64,000 nt of DNA from Anderseniella sp. Alg231-50 (GTDB lineage: Bacteria > Pseudomonadota > Alphaproteobacteria > Rhizobiales > Aestuariivirgaceae): NCBI RefSeq assembly GCF_900149695.1, contig NZ_LT703004.1, positions 1 to 64,000 of the forward strand, written 5' to 3'. Below, piece after piece: positions 52,888 to 60,498 of this stretch. The translations under genes and the position numbers were made by a program. Within the stretch, counting starts at the first letter, position 1; each line of letters opens with the position of its first letter. The notes beneath the pieces are model-generated. The model was given only the letters and a program-made list of their open reading frames with translations. It ran no database searches and was not told where the DNA came from.

Positions 52888-54455
52888 CCGATACTGGTCT
52901 TGAGCGGGGAGCCAGCACTCTTGATGCCTCCATTGGTGAATTCACCAAGGAAAACGAGCAATATTACACGGCTGAATTTGAAAAAATTCAGGGGACCACA
53001 GGTTTCCCCTGGTCCTGGAACACCATGGCTGCCGTGTTCGGACCGCTATGGGGCGCGTTGCGAGGTGCCTGGGGATTTTTCTGGACTTTCCTGGTACTGG
53101 AACTGTTCGTGCTGGTTCAGCTCGGGCGCGGCCTGTGGGGTGAATTGGGCGCAGATCAGCTGGCTCGCTATGATCGGCTTGTTGCAAACATTGCCAAGCG
53201 TGAGCAGCAGGCGGCAGAAGCGCTGGCGGCAGGTGATGCTGCAGATTCCGAAGCGAAACTGAAGATCGCCAGCAATCTGAAAAAAGTAGCGGAAACCGCA
53301 AAGGAGCAGGCAGCGGAAGCGGCTACCGAAGGCACAACGATTTTGCTGACCGGGTTGGTGTTGCTGGTTCTCGTGAAATTGCTGGAAGGTTTTTACGCCA
53401 ATATTGCCTATGAGAAACAATATCTCAGATGGCGCGCATCCCCCGGAGTCCAAGCCGGCACCAGCAGAGCGAGTGTGGCATTCGGTGCTGTGTTGATGAT
53501 TGCCATCTGGCCACTGACACTGTTCCGGTTTACGGTCGCTGATCCCGATGCAAAACTGAGCGCAATGACCAACGGTTTCCTTGGGGGCAGCATTCCGATC
53601 ACCGATTTTCCGGTCAAAAAGGAATATTTTGGCGCACTCGCCAAACTGGGAGATGCCGGATTCGACTGGTTGGCCAACAATTTCGGCGATGTGTTTGACG
53701 GAATCACCGCTGGCATCAAGGCCGTGCTCGACGGACTGGAAATCATTCTCATACAAACGCCGTGGCCGGTTGTGATGGTGGTGATCACCGTCATGGCCTT
53801 CCGGCTTGCAGGCATTCGGGTGGCCATTTTCACTGCCGCTTCGCTGTTGTACCTGGCATTCATGGGATTGTGGGAAATCTCAATGATTACCGTTGCACTG
53901 ATCGGTGCCGGTGCGTTCCTGTGCGTGCTGTTTGGAATCCCGCTCGGCATATGGTTCGGCAAATCCAAACGCGCCTATACGTTTGCAGAACCTGTTCTTG
54001 ATTTCATGCAGACCATGCCAGCCTTCGTGTACCTGATTCCCATCATTGCCTTCTTCGGCACCGGCAAACCGCCAGGCGTGCTGGCAACCATCATCTTCGC
54101 AATGCCTCCGGTCATCCGGCTGACGGCGCTGGGTATGCGCGGCGTGCCTGAAGCCACGAAAGAGGCCGCAGTGGCGTTCGGCTGTTCAAAATGGCAATTG
54201 CTGCGAAACGTGGAAATACCACTTGCCATGCCCTCCATCATGACCGGCATCAACCAGACGATATTGATGTCACTCTCAATGGTGGTGATTGCATCGCTGA
54301 TTGGTGCGGAAGGTCTTGGCGCGCTTATCCTTGAGGCGCTGCAGTACGCGGCCAAGGGACAAGGGCTCCTGGGAGGATTGGCAATTCTGTTCTGCGCGAT
54401 GGTTATCGACCGGATCGCCCAGGGCATGTACAGGCGAAGTGCCGGCAAGGCCTGA
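52884..54455 (+). CDS. ProW-type permease fused to an N-terminal DUF2628-like membrane domain
   Basis: The 523-residue protein has an ordinary permease domain at about residues 300-520 (MQTMPAFVYLIPIIAFFG, TKEAAVAFGCSKWQLLRNVE). The first 200 residues are unusual: FPWSWNTMAAVFGPLWGALR and GFYANIAYEKQYLRWR resemble the DUF2628 membrane domain, split by a helical, alanine- and glutamate-rich stretch (residues about 95-150). It pairs with the ATPase by a 4-nt overlap. The extra domain is not present in the permease at 23002. Confidence 0.85.
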   Translation: MTDTGLERGASTLDASIGEFTKENEQYYTAEFEKIQGTTGFPWSWNTMAAVFGPLWGALRGAWGFFWTFLVLELFVLVQLGRGLWGELGADQLARYDRLVANIAKREQQAAEALAAGDAADSEAKLKIASNLKKVAETAKEQAAEAATEGTTILLTGLVLLVLVKLLEGFYANIAYEKQYLRWRASPGVQAGTSRASVAFGAVLMIAIWPLTLFRFTVADPDAKLSAMTNGFLGGSIPITDFPVKKEYFGALAKLGDAGFDWLANNFGDVFDGITAGIKAVLDGLEIILIQTPWPVVMVVITVMAFRLAGIRVAIFTAASLLYLAFMGLWEISMITVALIGAGAFLCVLFGIPLGIWFGKSKRAYTFAEPVLDFMQTMPAFVYLIPIIAFFGTGKPPGVLATIIFAMPPVIRLTALGMRGVPEATKEAAVAFGCSKWQLLRNVEIPLAMPSIMTGINQTILMSLSMVVIASLIGAEGLGALILEALQYAAKGQGLLGGLAILFCAMVIDRIAQGMYRRSAGKA

Positions 54456-54483
54456 GACCTGAAATGCCTGCTTCCATTATTGC

Positions 54484-54510
54484 TGCTCGCGGCGAACTTC
54501 GTCGCGAGCA
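54484..54510 (+). other. Hairpin between permease and ureohydrolase genes
   Basis: Arms TGCTCGCG (54484-54491) and CGCGAGCA (54503-54510) enclose an 11-nt loop that can pair further. No T-run follows. It may tune expression between the transport and catabolic genes. Confidence 0.4.
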
Positions 54511-54534
54511 TCACGCCTTCGCAGGGAACGTTCA

Positions 54535-55518
54535 ATGACCCGAGACCATGACGCATCGATGATGGAAAACCTCTATTGGTGGGGCATTCCGACCCTGTTC
54601 AGGTGTGAACAAGGCCGACCGGGTGACGCGGATATCGCGTTGGTGGGCGTTCCGCATTCTGCCGGCAACGGCACAACGGAAAGAGACCAGCATCTCGGTC
54701 CGCGTTCGGTGCGCAATGTTTCCGCGGTCCAGCGCAGGGTTCACTCTGAATTCCGGATTGACCCGTGGAGGAGTGCCAGGATAAAGGACGTCGGCGATGT
54801 CCCGTTTCCGCGCGCCAATGACAATGAGGACTGCGTTGAACGCATCACCGAGTTTTACCAGGAGGTAGACGAGGCCGGAGCAAGGCCTGTCTCGATTGGC
54901 GGCGATCATTCGATTACCGGCGGTATCGTGGAGGCGCTTGGCAAGGGTAAACTTGCCGGGGGTGAGCCGGTCTGTTTTCTCCACCTGGACGCCCACACGG
55001 ACGTGTTTACAAAAGTGGATCACTTCCTGGGCGCAAAAAAATCGGCCGCTCACTGGGGCGCATTCCTGGCTGACGGGGGATACGTTTCGCCGGAAAATTC
55101 GATGCAGATCGGCCTCCGCGGCCACCCTCGCACCCTTGACTGGCTGGAGCCTTCCTACGAGTACGGATACAATGTGGTCACCATGGCGGAGTACCGCTCT
55201 CGTGGTGCTGAAGATGTGCTGTCGCAGATAAAGCAGACGCTTGCAGGCAGACCTGTGTACATCACCTTCGATCTTGATTGCCTTGACGTGACGGTTGCAC
55301 CGGGGGTTTCAAACCTGGAACCGGGCGAAGGCGGGTTCAGCATAGACGAAGCTGTCAGCCTGGTGCGGTCGGTTCGCGGCATGAATATCGTTGGCGGGGA
55401 TGTCGTTTGCCTGATGCCGACCAAGGATCACCCCAACAACATCACCTCACTGGTCGCGGGATCTATCATGTTTGAAATGATCTCGATGATTTCGGAGAAT
55501 GTCGCGAACAAGCAATGA
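54535..55518 (+). CDS. Agmatinase-family ureohydrolase
   Basis: The 327-residue manganese enzyme shows the full ureohydrolase metal set: SIGGDHSITGG near residue 125, LHLDAHTDVF near 150 and FDLDCLDVTVAPGV near 250. Relatives cut a guanidino group into urea and an amine (agmatine, guanidinobutyrate, guanidinopropionate, guanidine). The start at ATG 54535 lies 79 nt after the permease. With the pentein hydrolase at 49725 it makes two different guanidine-cleaving enzymes in one locus. Substrate unknown. Confidence 0.87.
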   Translation: MTRDHDASMMENLYWWGIPTLFRCEQGRPGDADIALVGVPHSAGNGTTERDQHLGPRSVRNVSAVQRRVHSEFRIDPWRSARIKDVGDVPFPRANDNEDCVERITEFYQEVDEAGARPVSIGGDHSITGGIVEALGKGKLAGGEPVCFLHLDAHTDVFTKVDHFLGAKKSAAHWGAFLADGGYVSPENSMQIGLRGHPRTLDWLEPSYEYGYNVVTMAEYRSRGAEDVLSQIKQTLAGRPVYITFDLDCLDVTVAPGVSNLEPGEGGFSIDEAVSLVRSVRGMNIVGGDVVCLMPTKDHPNNITSLVAGSIMFEMISMISENVANKQ

Positions 55519-56327
55519 CCTTGAAACCGGAGGTCACCACGACAATGAACGCGAGATCAGACAACCCTCCGGCATCCTGCATCATCTGTGCCACGCCCAG
55601 ATGCGGAAGCACACTGCTGTGCGATCTTCTGCATGATACCGGGGTGGCCGGAAACCCTCACTCATTCTTCCGCAACCAGGACTTCGCCGAATGGGCAGAG
55701 GAGTTCAATGTGCCGGTCGGGGATTGGCAAGACCACCAGACTTTCGATATCCCCTATCTTGAAGCCGTGCTGAAGTATGGAGCCGGGTCAACCGAGTTGT
55801 TTGGCATGCGTTTGATGTGGGAAAGTCTTGGTAATCTGTCGGACAGGCTCGAGACGCTGTTCCCGGGGCTGCCCAGTGACAGCTCCCGTTTCCAGTCGGC
55901 ATTCGGCCAGCCCGTTTACCTGCATCTGTCGCGCCAGGACAAAGTTGCCCAGGCTGTTTCACGCTGCAAGGCCGAACAGACCGGCCTGTGGCATGTGGAT
56001 GCGGACGGTACTGAACGCGAGCGGGTCAAGTCCGGGAAAGCTCCACGCTATGATGCCGATGAACTTGCAAGGCTTGTCAGAGAACTGGAAGACCAAGATG
56101 CAGCTTGGACGGGCTGGTTTACCAGGCAAGGCGTAGTTCCGGTCTGCATCACCTATGAGAAGCTGTCGTCCGACCCACAAACCACATTGGCACTCGTCCT
56201 GTCTGCCCTCGGCCAGGACAAATCCATCGCGGGCAGTGTTGAACCCCGAACAGCCAAACTGGCGGACAATGAGAGCTTGGAGTGGGTAACCCGGTTTAAA
56301 GCTGAGCGATGCACTCAGACGAATTAA
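55515..56327 (+). CDS. Stf0-type sulfotransferase-like protein
   Basis: The 270-residue protein has the PAPS-binding loop CATPRCGSTLLCDLL near residues 25-39 and the Stf0-type follow-on GNPHSFFRNQDFAEW and RLMWESL. Stf0 enzymes sulfate small hydroxyl compounds, trehalose in mycobacteria. The start overlaps the ureohydrolase stop (ATGA), so the two are translationally coupled, which is unexpected for a sulfotransferase. ATG 55545 is an alternative start. It ends the plus-strand locus. Confidence 0.8.
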   Translation: MTLKPEVTTTMNARSDNPPASCIICATPRCGSTLLCDLLHDTGVAGNPHSFFRNQDFAEWAEEFNVPVGDWQDHQTFDIPYLEAVLKYGAGSTELFGMRLMWESLGNLSDRLETLFPGLPSDSSRFQSAFGQPVYLHLSRQDKVAQAVSRCKAEQTGLWHVDADGTERERVKSGKAPRYDADELARLVRELEDQDAAWTGWFTRQGVVPVCITYEKLSSDPQTTLALVLSALGQDKSIAGSVEPRTAKLADNESLEWVTRFKAERCTQTN

Positions 56328-56355
56328 TGCACTACTTGCCTCTGCATCGCCTGCT

Positions 56356-56733
56356 CTAGTTGGTCGCCGAGAACCCGACACCGGGCGACAGGTATTCTTT
56401 TCGCACCGGCGAGAAAATGTCCAGCACCACGGCCCCGTCCGGCCCGGCCTTCATGGTGTGCAATGCATTGGGCGGCGTGCGCCAGATATCGCCCTTGCTG
56501 ATCTGGAATTCCTCGTCGTCCTGGTATCGGGTTGCCGATCCCGACAGCATGACGCCCCACTGTTCTTCTGGATGTTTGTGCATCTCTCCCATTGCGTTGG
56601 GATCAATGCGGACAACAGACAGCATTGCGTTCTCACCTGGAAAAATTGTCGTGGTCATGCCGTCGGCAAGCTGGCGGAACATGCCGCCTTCCTCACTGTC
56701 CAGGTTGAAGAGTTCAATTTTTGAACGGGTCAT
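56356..56733 (-). CDS. Cupin-domain protein
   Basis: The 125-residue single-cupin protein has a metal-binding pattern GEMHKHPEEQWGVML and a second motif NALHTMKAGPDGAV. It starts at ATG 56733 with AGGAG upstream. It lies downstream of the second GS operon on the same strand but behind an intrinsic terminator, so its expression may be partly separate. A small-molecule binding or isomerase-like role is possible; nothing is specific. Confidence 0.82.
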   Translation of the reverse strand: MTRSKIELFNLDSEEGGMFRQLADGMTTTIFPGENAMLSVVRIDPNAMGEMHKHPEEQWGVMLSGSATRYQDDEEFQISKGDIWRTPPNALHTMKAGPDGAVVLDIFSPVRKEYLSPGVGFSATN

Positions 56734-56751
56734 TGAAACGCTCCTGTCTTT

Positions 56752-56788
56752 AAAACAATGCCCCGCCGATCCGGAATCAGGCGGGGCA
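56752..56788 (-). terminator. Intrinsic terminator after the second GS operon
   Basis: On the minus strand a 9-bp stem TGCCCCGCC / GGCGGGGCA (arms 56759-56767 and 56780-56788) is followed by TTGTTTT (56752-56758). It lies between the 136-aa unknown gene and the cupin gene. Confidence 0.72.
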
Positions 56789-56808
56789 CTGCGTTACTTG
56801 GCTATCGT

Positions 56809-57219
56809 CTAGAACTTTCGATAAGCCTTGTTCAGAACCACCATTGGATGATCCGGCGACATCTGGAACTTGATCAGAAGTTCGCGGGCGATCATGTCAC
56901 GATCCTGCTGGTTGTCCGGCAGATCATAGCTGTCGGGGATCGCCACCCAGCCATTGATATTGCGGTCGAACACGGCGGGTTTGCCGTCGTCATAGCCCAT
57001 GTGAACATCTTCCAGCCAGTTGAGGTCTTCCCAACCCATGAACTCGATGTAGCCTTTGAGAAAATCGGTAATGCGATCGTAGTCGGGCAGCAGGTTCACA
57101 TCATAGCGATAGCCGATGTGTTGCCCGATGACCTGTTCGCGTTCGGAGTCAATGCCACCACCCTTGAGGAAGTGATCGACATCTCCGATCTCGGCGCCTT
57201 TATAGCCAGTTCCAGCCAT
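56809..57219 (-). CDS. Unrecognised 136-aa protein of the second GS operon
   Basis: The 136-residue acidic soluble protein follows the FMN synthase gene by 14 nt, so it is part of the operon. Visible features are YRYDVNLLPDYDRITDFLKG, GWEDLNWLEDVHMGYDDGKP and SPDHPMVVLNKAYRKF at the C-terminus. There is no signal peptide, membrane segment or cysteine motif. I do not recognise the family. Its conserved-looking aromatic and acidic composition and its position suggest a subunit or assembly factor of the GS/glutamate-synthase-like enzymes. ATG 57219 has GGAGAC upstream. Confidence 0.75.
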   Translation of the reverse strand: MAGTGYKGAEIGDVDHFLKGGGIDSEREQVIGQHIGYRYDVNLLPDYDRITDFLKGYIEFMGWEDLNWLEDVHMGYDDGKPAVFDRNINGWVAIPDSYDLPDNQQDRDMIARELLIKFQMSPDHPMVVLNKAYRKF

Positions 57220-57233
57220 CTTCGTCTCCTTCC

Positions 57234-58607
57234 CTAAATGTGGTGATAGTCGTCTACGCCGACCGTGAAGTCGGTACCGGCAAGCGGCACCTGGGCGATT
57301 GCCGACGCTTCCATGGTCAGGGCAGCCAGGTCTTCCGGCTCCAGACTGTGGATATTGGTCTTGCCGCAGGCACGAGCCATCATCTGGGCTTCCATGGTCA
57401 GCGTATGCAGGAAGTTGTAGACGCGTTCTGCTGCCTCATCCGGATCGAGGCGCTTGCGCAACGCCGGGTCCTGTGTCGCCACGCCGACCGGGCAGCGCCC
57501 TGTGTGACAGTGATAGCACTCGCCTGCTTCCACACCCATCTCCGACGGATAATCGGCTTCCTCGATGTCCTTGTTGCAGTTCAGGGCCATCATGGCGGAA
57601 TGGCCGATTGCGATGGCATCGGCTCCCAGGGCCAGTGCCTTGGCAACGTCGCCGCCGTTTCGGATACCGCCGGCATAAACCAGCGTTATCTCGCCACGCT
57701 TGCCGATGTCGTCAATGGCACGCCGGGCCTGGCGGATGGCCGCCATGCCGGGCACCCCGGTTTCCTCGGTGGCCAGATGCGGACCGGCGCCGGTGCCGCC
57801 TTCCATGCCGTCGATATAGATCGAGTCCGGATCACACTTTGCCGCCATGCGTACGTCATCGTAGACACGTGCCGCGCCAAGCTTGAGCTGGATCGGAATC
57901 TGCCAGTCGGTCGCTTCGCGAATTTCCTGGATCTTCAGTGCCAGATCGTCCGGTCCGAGCCAGTCCGGGTGCCGGGCCGGTGAACGCTGGTCGATACCGG
58001 CAGGAAGCGAGCGCATTTCTGCGACCTGATCGGTTACCTTCTGACCCATCAGGTGCCCGCCAAGACCGACCTTACAACCCTGCCCGATGAAAAATTCGCA
58101 ACCGTCAGCCAGTTGCAGATGGTGCGGGTTGAAGCCATAGCGCGACTGGATGCACTGGTAGAACCACTTTGACGAATACCGCCGCTCATCCGGGATCATG
58201 CCGCCCTCGCCCGAACACGTAGCGGTGCCGGCCATGGTAGCGCCACGCGCCAAGGCAGTCTTGGCCTCGAATGACAATGCACCGAAGCTCATGCCGGTAA
58301 TGTAGATCGGAATATCGAGTTCAATCGGACGCTTGGCGCGCGGACCGATAATGGTCTTGGTCAGGCATTTTTCACGATAGCCTTCGATCACGAAACGGGT
58401 CAGCGTGCCCGGAAGAAATGTCAGATCATCCCAGTGCGGGATTTTCTTGAACAGCGAGAACCCGCGCATACGGTAGCGGCCAAGTTCCGATTTGATGTGA
58501 ATGTCGTTCACCACCTCCGGCGGGAACACAAATGAATTGCCGAGCTTGTATTTCTTCTCGACCTGCAACTTGGAATGGCCAGTGTCTTTTTTGGTCTTGC
58601 CAGTCAT
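57234..58607 (-). CDS. FMN and 3Fe-4S glutamate-synthase-like subunit (second cluster)
   Basis: The 457-residue FMN domain protein has TGMSFGALSFEAKTALARGA, DGMEGGTGAGPHL and GGIRNGGDVAKALALGAD. It keeps the three cysteines of a 3Fe-4S site in ECYHCHTGRCPVGVATQD, unlike its paralogue at 43824. It should pass electrons and ammonia (or an amine) to 2-oxoglutarate. The GXGXG and amidotransferase subunits are encoded just upstream. GlxD is an alternative name. Confidence 0.88.
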   Translation of the reverse strand: MTGKTKKDTGHSKLQVEKKYKLGNSFVFPPEVVNDIHIKSELGRYRMRGFSLFKKIPHWDDLTFLPGTLTRFVIEGYREKCLTKTIIGPRAKRPIELDIPIYITGMSFGALSFEAKTALARGATMAGTATCSGEGGMIPDERRYSSKWFYQCIQSRYGFNPHHLQLADGCEFFIGQGCKVGLGGHLMGQKVTDQVAEMRSLPAGIDQRSPARHPDWLGPDDLALKIQEIREATDWQIPIQLKLGAARVYDDVRMAAKCDPDSIYIDGMEGGTGAGPHLATEETGVPGMAAIRQARRAIDDIGKRGEITLVYAGGIRNGGDVAKALALGADAIAIGHSAMMALNCNKDIEEADYPSEMGVEAGECYHCHTGRCPVGVATQDPALRKRLDPDEAAERVYNFLHTLTMEAQMMARACGKTNIHSLEPEDLAALTMEASAIAQVPLAGTDFTVGVDDYHHI

Positions 58608-58650
58608 CGAATTTACTTTCCTAAATTGTTGGAGCCTGAAAACCCGGTCG

Positions 58651-59499
58651 CTAGAGGACCAGTTTTTTCTCCGACGGTTCGAGGTTGTCGTAGCTCCACA
58701 GCTGCTTGCCGGCGACGATCTTGGTGAAATGATCTACGCCCTTTTCCGGCATCATTTCGTATTGCGTCAGCTTGCGGGTCAGCCATGCCTTGTCCAGATC
58801 GGTCAGTTCGGCAGGAACGGCATCCACACCGAGATCCTGGATTTCGCCACCGATAAAGATGGTGCCGTCATACATGCTGTCACCGAGGTTCTTGCCGGCA
58901 TTGCCGCACACGACCATGCGGCCGCGCTGCATCATGAAGCCGGAAAACGCGCCGGTGTCGCCACCGACCAGGATGGTGCCGCCCTTCTGGTCGATGCCCG
59001 TTCTGGATCCGACCGAGCCCTTGCACACAAGGTCGCCGCCGCGAATGGCGGCGCCGAAAGTCGAGCCGGCGTTCTTTTCAACAACGCAGACACCGGCCAT
59101 CATGTTTTCGGCAAAAGACCAGCCAACACGCCCGGAAATCCGTACCATCGGGCCATCGAGCAGGCCGCAGCCGAAGTAGCCCAAAGATCCGTTCACGATG
59201 AAATTCATCCGGTGCAGAATGCCGACAATGATCGAATGCTTGGCGCCGGGGTTTTCCAGCACGATGGTACCGTGGCCGGATTTAATGAGATCCCGGATCT
59301 CATTATTGATCTCGGTCGCTTCCTTGTCCTGGCAATCAACCGACCCGCGCTTGTTGAAGTCCACGTCCGGGGCAAATGCATAGGCATAGCCGCCTTCGTT
59401 CTCCAGCGAGAACATGGTCTTGATGTCACGTCCCTTGAGCGGCTCCGTATGGAGGCCCATCTCTTCGCCGGCGTGGCCGGAAGTGTCTAAGCCTGCCAT
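58651..59499 (-). CDS. GXGXG subunit of the second glutamate-synthase-like enzyme
   Basis: The 282-residue beta-helix protein has glycine-repeat segments (GRVGWSFAENMMAGVCVVEK and GDTGAFSGFMMQRGRMVVCG). It carries about 55 more residues than the paralogue at 43131, including an N-terminal HTEPLKGRDIKTMFSLENEG region. It overlaps the amidotransferase gene by 13 nt, so the two are coupled. Confidence 0.85.
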   Translation of the reverse strand: MAGLDTSGHAGEEMGLHTEPLKGRDIKTMFSLENEGGYAYAFAPDVDFNKRGSVDCQDKEATEINNEIRDLIKSGHGTIVLENPGAKHSIIVGILHRMNFIVNGSLGYFGCGLLDGPMVRISGRVGWSFAENMMAGVCVVEKNAGSTFGAAIRGGDLVCKGSVGSRTGIDQKGGTILVGGDTGAFSGFMMQRGRMVVCGNAGKNLGDSMYDGTIFIGGEIQDLGVDAVPAELTDLDKAWLTRKLTQYEMMPEKGVDHFTKIVAGKQLWSYDNLEPSEKKLVL

Positions 59500-60422
59500 A
59501 CTCTTACCTCCTCGTCGTAAGGGTCCCAGGTATCTATTTCATGGGGAACGATTGCCCGGATCGCGACTTCTTCAGAGGCCAGGGCAACCATGTCATCTGT
59601 TTCGTACAGAACCATCGGTTTGGCCGCCATGGAATCCTTGGCCATGCCAAGCTGATCCTTGGTGGTCACCAGATAGGTGAATACGCCGTCGATCTCTTCA
59701 ATGGATTTCTTCAACGTCTCTTCCAGCGTCATGCCCTTTTCCAGGCTGGTGGCCACGTAAACCGCCAGCAACTCGGAATCGCAATTGGACACGAAACGCT
59801 GTCCTTCACGCTCCAACTGCCGACGCATCAGCCAGTAGTTGGTGATCTGGCCGTTATGCACCACGGCGATATCGCTGTATGGGTAGGCCCAGTACGGGTG
59901 GGCAGAACGGATATCGACATCCGACTCTGTCGCCATGCGGGTATGTCCGATGCCGTGGGTCCCGGTGAAATCGCCCAGCCCGTAAGCGCTGGACACCACA
60001 CCGGCATCACCCAGGTCCTTGATCAGTTCCAGAGCCGATCCGATCGACAAGATTTCCGCACCTTCGATGTCCTCGATATGATCGGACAGCAGTTTCATGT
60101 CGCCGTCATATTGAATTTCATATCGAAACGCGTACTCGGTGGCTTCATCCAGTTCCTTGACCTTGACCCCAAGCGTTTTCAGGGTTTCGTCAACGGCATC
60201 CTTGCGGCGCTTGATTTCCTCGTGAATCTTGAGCGCGCCATGCAGGTCTTCCTGCTCGGCAACCTTGAAGCGCAAGACAAAGGTGTTTTCTTCAGGTTCG
60301 CCGTAAATCGCAAACCCGGTTGAATCCGGCCCCCGGTGTTTCAGGGCCTGCAGCATGCTGGTCATTTCCTGACCGACATTGCTGGAGCCCTTCCGGTGTA
60401 TCAGCCCTGCAATTCCGCACAT
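59487..60422 (-). CDS. Class II glutamine amidotransferase subunit (second cluster)
   Basis: The 311-residue Ntn-hydrolase starts MCGIAGLIHRKG if ATG 60422 is used; this start exposes the catalytic cysteine and matches the paralogue at 42231, so it is preferred over upstream ATG 60428 and 60452. Motifs are KHRGPDSTGF, GHTRMATES, VVHNGQITNYW and NCDSELLAV. It supplies ammonia or handles a gamma-glutamyl amide for the FMN subunit. Confidence 0.84.
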   Translation of the reverse strand: MCGIAGLIHRKGSSNVGQEMTSMLQALKHRGPDSTGFAIYGEPEENTFVLRFKVAEQEDLHGALKIHEEIKRRKDAVDETLKTLGVKVKELDEATEYAFRYEIQYDGDMKLLSDHIEDIEGAEILSIGSALELIKDLGDAGVVSSAYGLGDFTGTHGIGHTRMATESDVDIRSAHPYWAYPYSDIAVVHNGQITNYWLMRRQLEREGQRFVSNCDSELLAVYVATSLEKGMTLEETLKKSIEEIDGVFTYLVTTKDQLGMAKDSMAAKPMVLYETDDMVALASEEVAIRAIVPHEIDTWDPYDEEVRVWQA

Positions 60423-60498
60423 GGGCATATCTCTCCTGTTAAGTGGTTGCACGGCGGGCCGGCGCCCGCCGAAAATCAGTCGTCAAAAAGGCCGCTGG

